Assembly: GCF_015057185.1 (NCBI RefSeq)
Contig: NZ_SVEV01000008.1
Span: forward strand, 1 to 64,000
Origin: Pseudobutyrivibrio sp.
GTDB taxonomy: Bacteria; Bacillota; Clostridia; Lachnospirales; Lachnospiraceae
Length of the DNA: 64,000 nucleotides
Reading direction: 5' to 3'
Shown here: one piece after another, positions 44,543 through 54,224 of the stretch
How positions within the stretch are numbered: the stretch's first letter is position 1
Layout: each line of letters opens with the position of its first letter
Position numbers and translations under genes: made by a program
Notes under the pieces: generated by a model
Told to the model about the DNA's origin: nothing
Databases searched by the model: none
The model's input: only the letters and a program-made list of their open reading frames with translations

Positions 44543-46618
44543 ATGGAGAAGAAGGATATTGTATTTGGACTGGATATTGGTACCAGAAACGTTATTGGTA
44601 CAGTGGGTTATTTAGACGGGAATGATTTCCATGTTATAGCCCAGACTCTCAGGGAGCACGACACTAGAGCCATGCTAGATGGCCAGATTCACGACATTGG
44701 TCGAGTTGGTGCCACCTGTAATGAGGTCAAAGAAGAGCTGGAGCAAATGACAGGTCTTACATTGACAGAGGTATGTATAGCTGCCGCTGGCCGTGTGCTT
44801 CGCACTATTACTACTCATGTTGAAATGGAATATCCAGAGGAGACAGTTGTTTCCGGAGAGGATTTGCATACTCTCGATATGCTTGGTATCGAGCAGGCGG
44901 GCAAAGAAATCAAAGGCGACGAGGACAACAAATACAAATTCTTCTGCGTAGGTTACTCCACCGTTAGATACTATTTAAATGGTGATGTATTTACATCCCT
45001 CGAGGACCACAAGGCTGACGTTATAGGAGAAGATATCATTGTTACATTCCTTCCAGAGGATGTTGTTGATGGTCTTTATTCCGCAGTTGGCAAGGCAGGC
45101 CTTTCAGTAGCAAACCTTACATTGGAGCCTATAGCAGCTATTAATGTTGCTATCCCACAGAGCTTTAGAATGCTTAATATTGCCCTGATTGATGTTGGCG
45201 CAGGTACATCCGATATCTGTGTTACTAGAGACGGCAGCATCATAGCCTACGGTATGATCCCTATGGCTGGTGATGAGCTTACAGAAGTATTAGTTCACGA
45301 ATTCTTAGTAGACTTTGCAACTGCTGAGTCTATCAAGAGAGCCTCTACAGAGGGTGGTGAGATTACCTACGAGGATATCATGGGCATTTCTCACACAATC
45401 AAATCAGAGGATGTTTGGAAACTTACCGACCCTGTAATGAACAAAATTGCAGGAGAGGTTTCTGAAAAGATAAAGGAGCTTAACGGTGACAAATCAGTAT
45501 CAGCTGCGTTTGTTGTTGGTGGTGGTGGCAAAATCCACGGCTTTACCGAAGCTCTTGCAAAGGATTTAAAAATTATTGACGAGCGTGTAGCTCTCCGTGG
45601 CGAAGAGGTAATGAAAAACATTATCTTTGAGCAGGAGGATGTTACAAAGGATTCACTCCTTGTTACCCCTATTGGTATCTGCTTGAATTACTATGAGACA
45701 AAGAACAACTTTATCATGATTCACTTTAATGGTGAAATGATGAAGCTTTACGATAATGGACAGCTTACAATTGTGGATGCTGCTATGCAGGCAGGATTTT
45801 CTGCTGATCAGCTATTCCCTAGACGTGGTCGTGAGATTAATTTCACAGTCAACGGCGTTTCTCGTATGATTCGAGGAACAGAGGGCGAGTCTGCAATTGT
45901 TAAAATGAACGGCAAATCAGTTGGAATCAATACACCACTTGAGTTCAACTGCGATGTTGAGCTGACACCTTCTACAGTTGGTGCCGGTGGAAATGGAACA
46001 ATCGCTGATTTGGCAGAGTTCACCACAGAGTATCTGTACTTTACAGTTTGTGGACACAGAGTAAAATGTCCAAAGTTTGTTGAGGTTAATGGCTCTTTGG
46101 AGCCACCTACATATTCAATTAAAGATGGGGATGTTATTGAGACTCGCCCATTCTACACAGTTGGCCAGTTAGCAGAATTTATGGATGTTACAATCGACGA
46201 GCGTTACGAGATTCTCGTTAACAACCGTCCATCCAGTGTGGATTCATTGGTATATGAAAACTTCGTTATTGATTGGACTACCACCAGCCCAGCAGCATAT
46301 TCTGGAGACTATTTGGTAGACGGCGAGGAGGGATATCCTGAGGATTATCAGGTGCCTGACCAGCCAATGGCTACAATCACAGACATCCATACCAAAATGA
46401 AGCCAGAGGCCACCGAAATCACAATAACCATCAACGGTCAGAAAAAGAAGCTTTCTGGCAAAAAGGATTATATCTTTGTTGATGTTTACAATCTCATCCG
46501 ATTTGACCCTAACGAAAGCAACGGAAGACCGCTCATCACCAAAATCAATGGAAAGAAGTGTGGTTATTCCGATGAGCTTCATGCGGATGATGAGGTCGAG
46601 GTTTATTGGGGAGAGTAA
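44543..46618 (+). CDS. FtsA/PilM-like actin-fold protein with long C-terminal extension
   Basis: 691 residues. The first ~390 form an actin-like ATPase of the FtsA/PilM type: GLDIGTRNVIGTVG (phosphate 1), IDVGAGTSDICVTRDG (phosphate 2), VVGGGGKIHGF (adenosine) and an SHS2-like insert. FtsA is usually ~420 residues. The extra ~300 residues contain three stretches with VNG/NG turns and endings like IKDGDVIET or ADDEVEVYW, suggesting beta-grasp-like repeats. No FtsA-type amphipathic tail is seen. It may act in cell-envelope or pilus-related assembly rather than as the main FtsA. It follows coaE by four bases. Confidence 0.82.
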   Translation: MEKKDIVFGLDIGTRNVIGTVGYLDGNDFHVIAQTLREHDTRAMLDGQIHDIGRVGATCNEVKEELEQMTGLTLTEVCIAAAGRVLRTITTHVEMEYPEETVVSGEDLHTLDMLGIEQAGKEIKGDEDNKYKFFCVGYSTVRYYLNGDVFTSLEDHKADVIGEDIIVTFLPEDVVDGLYSAVGKAGLSVANLTLEPIAAINVAIPQSFRMLNIALIDVGAGTSDICVTRDGSIIAYGMIPMAGDELTEVLVHEFLVDFATAESIKRASTEGGEITYEDIMGISHTIKSEDVWKLTDPVMNKIAGEVSEKIKELNGDKSVSAAFVVGGGGKIHGFTEALAKDLKIIDERVALRGEEVMKNIIFEQEDVTKDSLLVTPIGICLNYYETKNNFIMIHFNGEMMKLYDNGQLTIVDAAMQAGFSADQLFPRRGREINFTVNGVSRMIRGTEGESAIVKMNGKSVGINTPLEFNCDVELTPSTVGAGGNGTIADLAEFTTEYLYFTVCGHRVKCPKFVEVNGSLEPPTYSIKDGDVIETRPFYTVGQLAEFMDVTIDERYEILVNNRPSSVDSLVYENFVIDWTTTSPAAYSGDYLVDGEEGYPEDYQVPDQPMATITDIHTKMKPEATEITITINGQKKKLSGKKDYIFVDVYNLIRFDPNESNGRPLITKINGKKCGYSDELHADDEVEVYWGE

Positions 46619-46736
46619 GTAGGGGGGGCCCTTTAGGGGAGAACCTGCTTACCACAGCGCGCCCATCGCGAAGCGATTTTTAAATGGGTGCGCTTTCCCG
46701 TAAAGTAGGGGGACCCTGTTTTCCCGCAAAAATAAT
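46615..46736. repeat. GC-rich structured intergenic element
   Basis: Stem gtaagtagg (46615-46623) / cctgcttac (46644-46652) with one G-U pair, then gcgcgcccat (46657-46666) / atgggtgcgc (46684-46693), with an alternative inner hairpin atcgc-gaa-gcgat. Imperfect direct repeats aagtaggggg and tttcccg flank the second stem. It is much richer in G than its neighbours and covers almost all of the 136-bp gap between the FtsA-like and hydrolase genes. No T run, so not a standard terminator. Possibly a dispersed palindromic repeat. Confidence 0.5.
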
Positions 46737-46754
46737 AGAAAGTAGTTTAAAGTA

Positions 46755-47555
46755 ATGGATTTTTTTAGTATTGCAAGTGGTAGCAGCGGCAACTGCATTT
46801 GTGTTGGAGATGACAGCACACATGTAATGATTGATGCCGGAATTTCTGGAAAGCGTATCGAGGCTGGGATGAACAAGTATGATTACACCACAGCCGATAT
46901 GCAGGGGTTACTTGTGACCCACGAACATTCAGATCACGTGTCAGGATTGGGGGTTATTTCTAGGAAATATCACATTCCAATCTATGGAACCGCTGGTACC
47001 ATTAGGGCAATACGTTCTATGAAAAGCCTTGGCGCTATTGATGACACACTTTTTCATGTCATCAAAGCGGATGAGGATTTCTCTATAGGTAGTCTTACAA
47101 TTCACCCATTTCGTATTAGCCATGATGCGGCAGATCCAGTTGCATATCGTATAGAAAATACTAAGTCTAAGGTTGCAGTCTGCACTGACTTAGGGTATTA
47201 TGATGCAAACATTGTTGAAAATTTGACAAATTTGGACGCTATGTTACTGGAAGCTAATCATGATATCCACATGCTTGAGGTAGGGTCGTATCCTTACCCA
47301 CTAAAGCAGAGAATACTTGGAGACCATGGCCATTTATCAAATGAAGCCAGCGGGCGACTTCTCAGTAAAGTCCTCCATGACAATGTAAAACACGTATTTT
47401 TAGGACATCTCAGTCATGAAAATAATTATCCAGATTTAGCGTACGAGACCGTTCGCCTGGAGGTTACTATGGATCAAAGCACTCCATACAACGCCAGTGA
47501 TTTCAATATAACAGTTGCATCTCGCTGCGAAGTATCCGAGCGCGTAGTTATATAA
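46755..47555 (+). CDS. metallo-beta-lactamase-fold hydrolase, WalJ/YycJ-like
   Basis: 266 residues. Metal motif THEHSDHVSG (His56, His58, Asp60, His61), then DLGYYD and GHLSHENN with further metal ligands. The start MDFFSIASGSSGNC is typical of the YycJ/WalJ group of small nucleases or phosphodiesterases linked to cell-wall control and DNA repair. The two-component genes that often neighbour it elsewhere are absent. The ribosome binding site is poor (no G-rich hexamer), and the GC-rich element lies just upstream. Confidence 0.85.
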   Translation: MDFFSIASGSSGNCICVGDDSTHVMIDAGISGKRIEAGMNKYDYTTADMQGLLVTHEHSDHVSGLGVISRKYHIPIYGTAGTIRAIRSMKSLGAIDDTLFHVIKADEDFSIGSLTIHPFRISHDAADPVAYRIENTKSKVAVCTDLGYYDANIVENLTNLDAMLLEANHDIHMLEVGSYPYPLKQRILGDHGHLSNEASGRLLSKVLHDNVKHVFLGHLSHENNYPDLAYETVRLEVTMDQSTPYNASDFNITVASRCEVSERVVI

Positions 47556-47568
47556 AAGGAGAATAAAA

Positions 47569-47844
47569 ATGGAAAACAAGGTCATAATTACTGTAGTTGG
47601 TAAAGATACTGTGGGTATCATCGCTCGCATCTGCACATACTTAGCAGATAATGGAGTTAATGTTTTGGATATTACACAGACTATTGTTCAGGGATTTTTC
47701 AACATGATGATGATTGTTGACATCGAAAAGGCAACAAAGAAGTTCGGAGAACTCCAAAAGGACCTCGAGGCACTTGGAGGAGAAATCGGAGTTCAGGTTA
47801 AGGCACAGAAAGAAGCTATATTTGATGAGATGCACCGAATTTAA
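47569..47844 (+). CDS. ACT domain protein (UPF0237 type)
   Basis: 91 residues, a single ACT domain with an N-terminal VITVVGKDTVGIIARICTYL and a short tail. ACT domains bind small ligands such as amino acids and act as dimers. The UPF0210 gene follows 49 bp downstream; the two families are commonly paired in Gram-positive bacteria and their joint function is unknown. The last codons and stop lie inside a perfect inverted repeat. Confidence 0.9.
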   Translation: MENKVIITVVGKDTVGIIARICTYLADNGVNVLDITQTIVQGFFNMMMIVDIEKATKKFGELQKDLEALGGEIGVQVKAQKEAIFDEMHRI

Positions 47845-47878
47845 GTATTTTTCTTCGAAAAATACTTAAATTCGGTGC
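47832..47878. repeat. perfect 21-bp inverted repeat across the ACT stop codon
   Basis: Positions 47832-47852 and 47858-47878 are perfect reverse complements around loop cttcg. The left arm encodes the last residues and TAA of the ACT gene; the right arm ends 15 bp before the UPF0210 start. There is no T run after it. Confidence 0.85.
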
Positions 47879-47893
47879 TTAATTGGAGGACAC

Positions 47894-49258
47894 ATGGTAA
47901 CTTTAAAAGAAGTAATAGAGACAAACAAAATGGTGGAGGAGCAGACTCTTGATGTCCGCACAATCACTATCGGTATTAGCCTTCTTGAGTGCATTGACTC
48001 AGATTTAAATAAGGTTAATGAAAATGTATATAATCGCATCACTACTGTTGCAAAGGATTTGGACAAGGTAGCAAAGGAAATCGAGAGAGACTACGGTATT
48101 CCTATTGTTAACCGTCGTATTTCTGTTACACCTATTGCACTTATCGGTGGTGCTGCTTGCAAGAAGCCAGAGGATTTTGTCACTTTGGCTCATACACTTG
48201 ACCGCGCAGCTGAGGCTGTCGGCGCTAATCTTATCGGTGGCTATTCTGCCCTTGTTTCAAAAGGAATGACTACAGCAGATGAAATGCTTATCCGTTCTAT
48301 TCCACAGGCTCTTTCAGAGACACAGAGAGTTTGTAGTTCTGTTAATTTGGCTTCCACAAAAACTGGTATTAATATGGATGCTGTTCGCCTTATGGGTGAT
48401 ATTTTACTTCAGGTTGCTGACGCCTCTAAGGATAGAGATTCAGTTGACTGTATGAAGCTTGTTGTATTCTGCAATGCTCCAGATGACAACCCATTCATGG
48501 CTGGTGCATTCCACGGTGTTACTGAGGCAGATGCTATTATCAATGTTGGTGTTTCTGGTCCTGGTGTTGTTAAAAAGGCTCTTGAGTCAGTTCGTGGAGA
48601 GAGCTTTGAGGTACTTTGCGAGACAATCAAAAAGACAGCATTCAAGGTTACCCGTGTGGGACAGCTTGTAGCACAGGAAGCTTCAAAGAGACTTGGTATT
48701 CCATTTGGAATTATCGACCTTTCACTTGCACCTACTCCAGCAATTGGAGATTCAGTTGCTGATATTCTTTGTGAAATCGGTCTTGAGTACGCAGGTGCCC
48801 CTGGTACAACAGCTGCTCTTGCAATGCTTAACGATCAGGTTAAAAAGGGTGGCGTAATGGCAAGCTCTTATGTAGGTGGTCTTTCAGGTGCATTCATTCC
48901 TGTATCAGAGGATCAGGGTATGATTAATTCTGTTGAGGCTGGCGCAATCACACTTGAAAAGCTTGAGGCTATGACATGTGTATGCTCAGTAGGTCTTGAT
49001 ATGATTGCTATCCCAGGAGACACACCAGCAACTACAATTTCTGGTATGATTGCTGATGAGATGGCACTTGGTATGGTCAACCAAAAGACTACAGCAGCCA
49101 GACTTATCCCTGTTATCGGCAAAACTGTTGGTGATACAGTTGAATTTGGTGGATTATTCGGTTATGCACCTATCATGCCTGTTAATAAGTTCTCTTGTGC
49201 AGACTTTATTAATAGAGAAGGACGTATTCCAGCACCTATCCACTCATTCAAGAACTAA
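47894..49258 (+). CDS. PFL-like UPF0210/DUF711 family protein
   Basis: 454 residues, matching the family length. Related in fold to glycyl-radical enzymes, but no glycyl-radical GxxG motif of active PFL is evident to me; biochemical role unknown. Landmarks: [28 protein letters not shown] and [21 protein letters not shown]-ending codons are common, suggesting good expression. Co-transcribed with the ACT gene; a strong terminator follows. Confidence 0.88.
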   Translation: MVTLKEVIETNKMVEEQTLDVRTITIGISLLECIDSDLNKVNENVYNRITTVAKDLDKVAKEIERDYGIPIVNRRISVTPIALIGGAACKKPEDFVTLAHTLDRAAEAVGANLIGGYSALVSKGMTTADEMLIRSIPQALSETQRVCSSVNLASTKTGINMDAVRLMGDILLQVADASKDRDSVDCMKLVVFCNAPDDNPFMAGAFHGVTEADAIINVGVSGPGVVKKALESVRGESFEVLCETIKKTAFKVTRVGQLVAQEASKRLGIPFGIIDLSLAPTPAIGDSVADILCEIGLEYAGAPGTTAALAMLNDQVKKGGVMASSYVGGLSGAFIPVSEDQGMINSVEAGAITLEKLEAMTCVCSVGLDMIAIPGDTPATTISGMIADEMALGMVNQKTTAARLIPVIGKTVGDTVEFGGLFGYAPIMPVNKFSCADFINREGRIPAPIHSFKN

Positions 49259-49274
49259 ATTTTTTAACAATTAT

Positions 49275-49325
49275 AAATTCCCTATTGTGATATACTGAGG
49301 ATATCATGATAGGGGATTTTTTTCT
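49275..49325 (+). terminator. terminator after the UPF0210 gene
   Basis: A near-continuous 19-bp stem with several G-U pairs (aaattccctat... / ...ataggggattt), seven-base loop actgagg, and seven or more T. Confidence 0.88.
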
Positions 49326-49346
49326 TTATATGTATGAGGAGGCTTT

Positions 49347-49979
49347 ATGGCATATTTTCCAATGTTCGTAGATTTAACAGATTCCAACTGTCTAGTAGTA
49401 GGTGGTGGAAGTGTAGCTCTCAGAAAAGTAAATGTATTACTTGATTTTGGAGCAAAGGTTCATGTTATTGCAAGAGAGATTAGTATGGAGCTGGCAGCAC
49501 TTTCAGAGGAGACAGACCATCTTCTTTTGGAGCAACGTGAATTTGAAATATATGATTTACAGGATCGCAGATTAGTTGTAGCAGCAACTAGTGATAATGA
49601 ATTGAATCAGCAGATTTCATCTATATGTAAAGAGGGTAATATTCCTGTAAATGTAGTGGATTGTCAGGAGTTATGCACTTTCATTTTTCCTTCATACTTG
49701 AAGGAACAAAATCTTGTTGGAGCTTTTTCTAGTTCTGGAAATAGCCCAGCACTTACTCAGTTTTTACGCAATAAAGAAAAAGAAGTTCTTACACCTAAGC
49801 TTGGTGAACTAAATGAAATGCTAGGACGTTGGAGAAAGCCGATATTTGAGCTTTTCCCAATGGAAAGTGCAAGAAAAAGTGCTTTCGAGCAGCTTATTGA
49901 CTACGCTCTTTGCTATGATGGAATCCCAACAGACGAAGAAGTAGAGGAGTTGCTTGGTGCAATTAGTATGACTCTATAG
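49347..49979 (+). CDS. precorrin-2 dehydrogenase/sirohydrochlorin ferrochelatase (Met8-like)
   Basis: 210 residues. N-terminal Rossmann domain CLVVGGGSVALRKVNVLLD, then NVVDCQELCTFIFPSYL and SSSGNSPALTQFLR, the landmarks of CysG N-terminal/Met8 proteins making siroheme or precursors. The methyltransferase part of CysG is absent and no other tetrapyrrole gene is adjacent. A symporter gene follows 25 bp later. Confidence 0.9.
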   Translation: MAYFPMFVDLTDSNCLVVGGGSVALRKVNVLLDFGAKVHVIAREISMELAALSEETDHLLLEQREFEIYDLQDRRLVVAATSDNELNQQISSICKEGNIPVNVVDCQELCTFIFPSYLKEQNLVGAFSSSGNSPALTQFLRNKEKEVLTPKLGELNEMLGRWRKPIFELFPMESARKSAFEQLIDYALCYDGIPTDEEVEELLGAISMTL

Positions 49980-50004
49980 GTATGCATTTTAATCGGGGAG
50001 TGGG

Positions 50005-51681
50005 ATGAGGTTTTTACATAAGAAAAAAATTTTTAATTCCAATGACAAAAAAATAATTACGGAAGGGGTAAGATTCATAGAGGATGAGCTAAAGGCTTCG
50101 AAAACTAATAAAAAGCTCATGGTTCGATCTATGCTCCTTTCCGAGGAGATACTTGTGCATCTTCTGGAGGCAGTAGGGGAAGATACCGACATTAGCATTA
50201 GTATCCGTAGACTATTCTCAGATACAGAGATTGTCATCAAGGCAAGAGGTCAGGAATTGATTCCTACACAGGTGGATGTGGAAGGAATAGAGGACATTTC
50301 CCAATTGGGAGATGAAGACCTACAAACGGCAATCCGTGCTATTCTTCTGAAGTCCCAGGGTGAGCAGTTAAAATTCTCCTATAAAAATGGTATCAATCAG
50401 ATACGAATCATGGTTGGACAGGCTAAAAAGTCCATGCTTGTGCAAACTGTAAGGGCAATGGTGCTTGGCCTTATAATTGGACTTGCCTTAAAACATGTTG
50501 CTTCACCGGCAGTTACTGCAGCTGTATGCCATAATGTATTAGAGCCGATTAAAACAATTTTTATGAATGCTCTGCAAATTATCATCGCACCAGTTGTGTT
50601 CTTTTCCATTGTCACTTGTTTTTCTCAATACAAAAATATAAGAGAAATAGGGCGAATTGGCATAAAAGTCATGGGCATGTATACAATGACAACCGTAATT
50701 GCGGTATGCCTATCAATGGCCATAACAAATATTGCAACCACCGAAGAATTTGGATTTGCCAAGGATATATTTAATACCGATGTGGCCATCAATGTAGACG
50801 CAGAAGGGACGTCCTCTGTACTGGAGACAATTGTTGGTATAGTGCCAGCGAATTTTCTGTCTCCATTTATAGAATCAAACACACTGCAGATTATTTTCCT
50901 TGCAGTTTTATGTGGGTTAGCAGTAGGTATGATTGGGGAGTATTCTAAAATGCTTCAGGATTTTTTTGAGGCATGCAATTCACTGTTTCTTACAATAACT
51001 TCCTTGATTACCCAGTTTATTCCACTGGCAGTATTTTCATCACTAGTACTTATTATTAGCAGCATAAAAATGCAGACTCTGGCGTCGCTGCTGGGGATGA
51101 TAGGTAAGTACCTAATGGCCATAGCATCAATGTTAATTGTTTATGGGTTGCTTATTCTTATTTTTACACGGCTCGATCCCATTAGATTTTACAAAAATAA
51201 CAGAGAGGGCATGATAACAGGATTTACATTAGCCTCAAGCAATGCAGCCATGCCAACCAATATAAGAAACTGCGTTAATAAAATGGGAATAGCACCAAAG
51301 ATTGCCAATTTCTCAATTCCACTAGGGGCTACGGTAAATATGGATGGAACCAGTATTTTCCTGACAATCATGGGACTGTTCTTAGCCAGAGCCTACGGGG
51401 TGGAGGTTCCTAGTGCATCACTGGTGTCTCTTGCCATTACAATTATTCTTTTATCCTTAGGTTCACCTGGTGTACCAGGTGGTAGTATAGTGTGCCTTGG
51501 TGTTGTACTTCCTTCGATTGGAGTTCCAATTGAGGGAATTGGATTGATTCTCGCTATTTATCCATTTATGGACATGTTCAACACAATGCTTAATACTACA
51601 GGGGATGTTGCTGTAGCAGTGATTGTAGCCAAATCAGAAAAATCAATAGACACGGACATATTTTACGGGCAATCAAAATAA
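50005..51681 (+). CDS. dicarboxylate/amino acid:cation symporter with N-terminal soluble domain
   Basis: 558 residues. The last ~410 form a DAACS/glutamate-transporter fold with re-entrant loops (TLASSNAAMPTN, NMDGTSIF, SLGSPGVPGGS) importing glutamate, aspartate or C4-dicarboxylates with Na+ or H+. The first ~150 residues are soluble and not normal for the family. With LSEEILVHLLEAVGE and the beta-rich stretch after it, they resemble an incomplete histidine-kinase-type ATPase fold, lacking clear ATP-lid glycines. This may be a regulatory domain sensing cell state. Confidence 0.88.
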   Translation: MRFLHKKKIFNSNDKKIITEGVRFIEDELKASKTNKKLMVRSMLLSEEILVHLLEAVGEDTDISISIRRLFSDTEIVIKARGQELIPTQVDVEGIEDISQLGDEDLQTAIRAILLKSQGEQLKFSYKNGINQIRIMVGQAKKSMLVQTVRAMVLGLIIGLALKHVASPAVTAAVCHNVLEPIKTIFMNALQIIIAPVVFFSIVTCFSQYKNIREIGRIGIKVMGMYTMTTVIAVCLSMAITNIATTEEFGFAKDIFNTDVAINVDAEGTSSVLETIVGIVPANFLSPFIESNTLQIIFLAVLCGLAVGMIGEYSKMLQDFFEACNSLFLTITSLITQFIPLAVFSSLVLIISSIKMQTLASLLGMIGKYLMAIASMLIVYGLLILIFTRLDPIRFYKNNREGMITGFTLASSNAAMPTNIRNCVNKMGIAPKIANFSIPLGATVNMDGTSIFLTIMGLFLARAYGVEVPSASLVSLAITIILLSLGSPGVPGGSIVCLGVVLPSIGVPIEGIGLILAIYPFMDMFNTMLNTTGDVAVAVIVAKSEKSIDTDIFYGQSK

Positions 51682-51695
51682 GATTGCCTTTTTTT
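51668..51695 (+). terminator. terminator overlapping the symporter stop
   Basis: Stem ggcaatc / gattgcc (7 bp), loop aaaataa containing the TAA stop, then seven T. It marks the boundary to the secretion locus. Confidence 0.88.
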
Positions 51696-51809
51696 GCAAA
51701 TAAAAATTTTTTGCACCCGATTTTGGGTATTAGGGGTATTAGTTAGTAAGAGGAAGAAATTTAAACTATTCAATTACAATAAAAGAAATTATCTAGTGGA
51801 GGTGTTCAT

Positions 51810-54146
51810 ATGCCAGTAACAAATTTAGGTCAAGCATTAAACATTGAAAATGATCCTACATTTTCGCAGGGAATCACAGAGGCATTAAATACTTTCATAA
51901 ATAATGTTATGACGAATGGCACTCAAAAGAATGAGAGATGGAAACAAAACAAAGCAAGTAAACTGTCAAAGGTTGGTGTCAGAGAGTTTACAGAGTTTCC
52001 ATGGTCTATGGCCGAGGACCAATATGCTCCACTTGACGATGCTAAATACCAGCAAACAATAAATTATGCTTTTGTATCAAAGGATGTACGGGAAAAGATG
52101 ATGGACGAATTTTATGATACAAGGGCAGCTGTTGATTATAGAAACTTTGACTTTTCAGCATTATTGGGACAGGGTGTGTCAGCAGACCCTGCAAGAGAAG
52201 GACTTAGTCAAAGTGAAAAGGACGTAGTCAGATTCATTTCTCATATGGTATCGTCCCAAACTGAGGGTGCATTCAAAAAAGAAAACCCAGATTATTACAA
52301 TGAAAGAATGCAACTATTGACTCCACAGGAACAATTCATGGCAAGAGTGAATTCCGAGTATTTGACAGCAGCGTGGGTACCTGTAGAGTATATGCTAAAA
52401 AAGAAACATGGCTATCAGAGTAATTGGGCATTCGAGCAAAATAATATTGATAGCTACAATGAGGGTATCAATAATTACTCAAATGCATTTGCTACCCTTG
52501 CTGAAAATATGGAAGTTGCCCATCAGATATATAGCTATAGGATGGCAATGGTAAAGAATGAGCCAAATCCACCACAGCCAGTTATAAAATTCAAGGTTCC
52601 AGACCGTTGGAATCCTCTACATCTAAAAGAATTTGGTCAGAGATTAGAGAATAGAGATACATCACAACATTTAAGAAACTTTGATCATGAGTTTGAGGCT
52701 TGCCAAAACATGTACGATGCAATGTTTGGCCATTTTAAGACACCTATGGGTGTGGTAAATCCTGAAATTAAGGAATTTGACAATATATTTATAGATAACA
52801 GATCAGTTGCAGACTATTGTAGTAAGTTTGCTCCACAAAATGTGGAAGACAAAATAAAAGTATATAAAGCCACTATAGTCAGTGCAATTTTAAGTGGTGA
52901 TCACACCGTTGAAACAGCTGTACGATATATGAAACCTGATGGCAATATGGACGTGAAGCTATTTGCAGTAGAACCTGATTTGACTGCAGTGGCAAGAAGA
53001 GAGAATGCTAGACATAGCTGGTTCAGAAGATTATTTAATTGGGGACCATTCAAGTTAGACAATGCAAAAAGAAGACAGGCTAGAAGAATTGCAGCTGACA
53101 CAGCACAGAGCCGAAGTGCTAGACATACAGCTATAGAGGGACGGTACCATGTTGCAAAACCAACAACAGATAATCCAAAACAGATAATTTTCCCTGAAAA
53201 TGAGCCTGTAAAAATAAAGGATGAGGTTAGAGGGGTTTATAAGCAGGCATATGAAAACTGGTTAACAACGTTACGCGAAAAAAGAGTTGGAGAAAAGATA
53301 AATCAGCTAAATGTCAATAAACAAGATTGGAATACAACCAAATCAATGATTGCAGCCATAGATAGAATTGGTGTAGGAAATACTATTAAAATTTTTACAA
53401 GAAATGACGATTTGGCCCTGGCAAGTGATGATACAGTAGGCTCTACCTATAAGAAGGCTATAGAAACATACAAAGCTATGCCAGATAATTATCAACCAAC
53501 TATTTCTAAAAGAGAAGCCTTTGATAGATTGATGAATTATTTCTTCAAGCATGGCGGACTGGAAAATGAAAATGCATCATTTATAGTCGATGCGGCAGGG
53601 GGATTGGCTGTAACAGAAGAACAAAAGAAGTTTGCTAATTCATTAGCTGTTATGAATGAAGGCAGAGAACAATACGATAAAAATATAATGGGATTAGCTA
53701 ATTTGCGGGATAAGGGAGTTAAGCTTGGACCAGAAAATGTGAAGGATTTTGATAAGAATCAAATTCAAAAAAATGTTAACAAGATTCTATGTGATTCTGT
53801 TATAAAGCAGCTTTCAGAAAAAAAGCCATTTGATAATTCGATTCTTCAAAGCCAGGAAGTTCAGAAGATTAACAAATTAGCAGAAAACGATGGCAAAGAG
53901 TATAAACACCTAGTAGAAAGTGTAGTCAAAGAAGCAAATCTTGATGAAAATAGAGAGATTACAGCTGAGGAACAATTGAAAAACATTCATGCAAACATCG
54001 ATAAAGTACCTGAAAACATCAAGAGCGCTATAGAAAAAGTAATAGCAAAGAATCAACCAGTTGCAGAGAATAATCTAAATCCACAGAAGCAGGTGGAGAA
54101 AAATATACAGGTACAGGCACATAATCAAAATCCAGTATTGGCATAA
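51810..54146 (+). CDS. large soluble protein of unknown function, secretion-locus associated
   Basis: 778 residues. I do not recognise a domain. No signal peptide or membrane segment; charged and mostly helical. An Arg-rich stretch (about 400-435: WFRRLFNWG, AKRRQARRIAADT) sits mid-protein. The C-terminal ~40 residues are Asn/Gln-rich (NPQKQVEKNIQ). Strong GTGGAGGTG site. It is first of three similar-style genes before a sigma factor and type IV secretion operon, on the same strand. It could be a secreted effector, a cytoplasmic scaffold or a cargo protein; no evidence chooses between them. Confidence 0.75.
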   Translation: MPVTNLGQALNIENDPTFSQGITEALNTFINNVMTNGTQKNERWKQNKASKLSKVGVREFTEFPWSMAEDQYAPLDDAKYQQTINYAFVSKDVREKMMDEFYDTRAAVDYRNFDFSALLGQGVSADPAREGLSQSEKDVVRFISHMVSSQTEGAFKKENPDYYNERMQLLTPQEQFMARVNSEYLTAAWVPVEYMLKKKHGYQSNWAFEQNNIDSYNEGINNYSNAFATLAENMEVAHQIYSYRMAMVKNEPNPPQPVIKFKVPDRWNPLHLKEFGQRLENRDTSQHLRNFDHEFEACQNMYDAMFGHFKTPMGVVNPEIKEFDNIFIDNRSVADYCSKFAPQNVEDKIKVYKATIVSAILSGDHTVETAVRYMKPDGNMDVKLFAVEPDLTAVARRENARHSWFRRLFNWGPFKLDNAKRRQARRIAADTAQSRSARHTAIEGRYHVAKPTTDNPKQIIFPENEPVKIKDEVRGVYKQAYENWLTTLREKRVGEKINQLNVNKQDWNTTKSMIAAIDRIGVGNTIKIFTRNDDLALASDDTVGSTYKKAIETYKAMPDNYQPTISKREAFDRLMNYFFKHGGLENENASFIVDAAGGLAVTEEQKKFANSLAVMNEGREQYDKNIMGLANLRDKGVKLGPENVKDFDKNQIQKNVNKILCDSVIKQLSEKKPFDNSILQSQEVQKINKLAENDGKEYKHLVESVVKEANLDENREITAEEQLKNIHANIDKVPENIKSAIEKVIAKNQPVAENNLNPQKQVEKNIQVQAHNQNPVLA

Positions 54147-54224
54147 ATAAAGCAAAAGCCAGGAGGATAACAATACTATTATTCAATAATATTTTCCTAA
54201 GTCATTTCATTGGAGGGGAATAAA

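Noticed and set aside
46755-47555. Type IV secretion or competence link for the YycJ/WalJ-like hydrolase
   Set aside because: The family is a common housekeeping hydrolase and nothing in the neighbourhood ties it to the secretion locus 5 kb away.
47832-47878. Perfect inverted repeat as an intrinsic terminator
   Set aside because: No T run follows either arm, and the UPF0210 gene directly downstream shows every sign of being in the same operon.
51682-51809. Left attachment site of an integrative element at the start of the secretion locus (gggtattaggggtatta direct repeat)
   Set aside because: The repeat is short, no second copy or integrase is in the window, and no tRNA gene is nearby.
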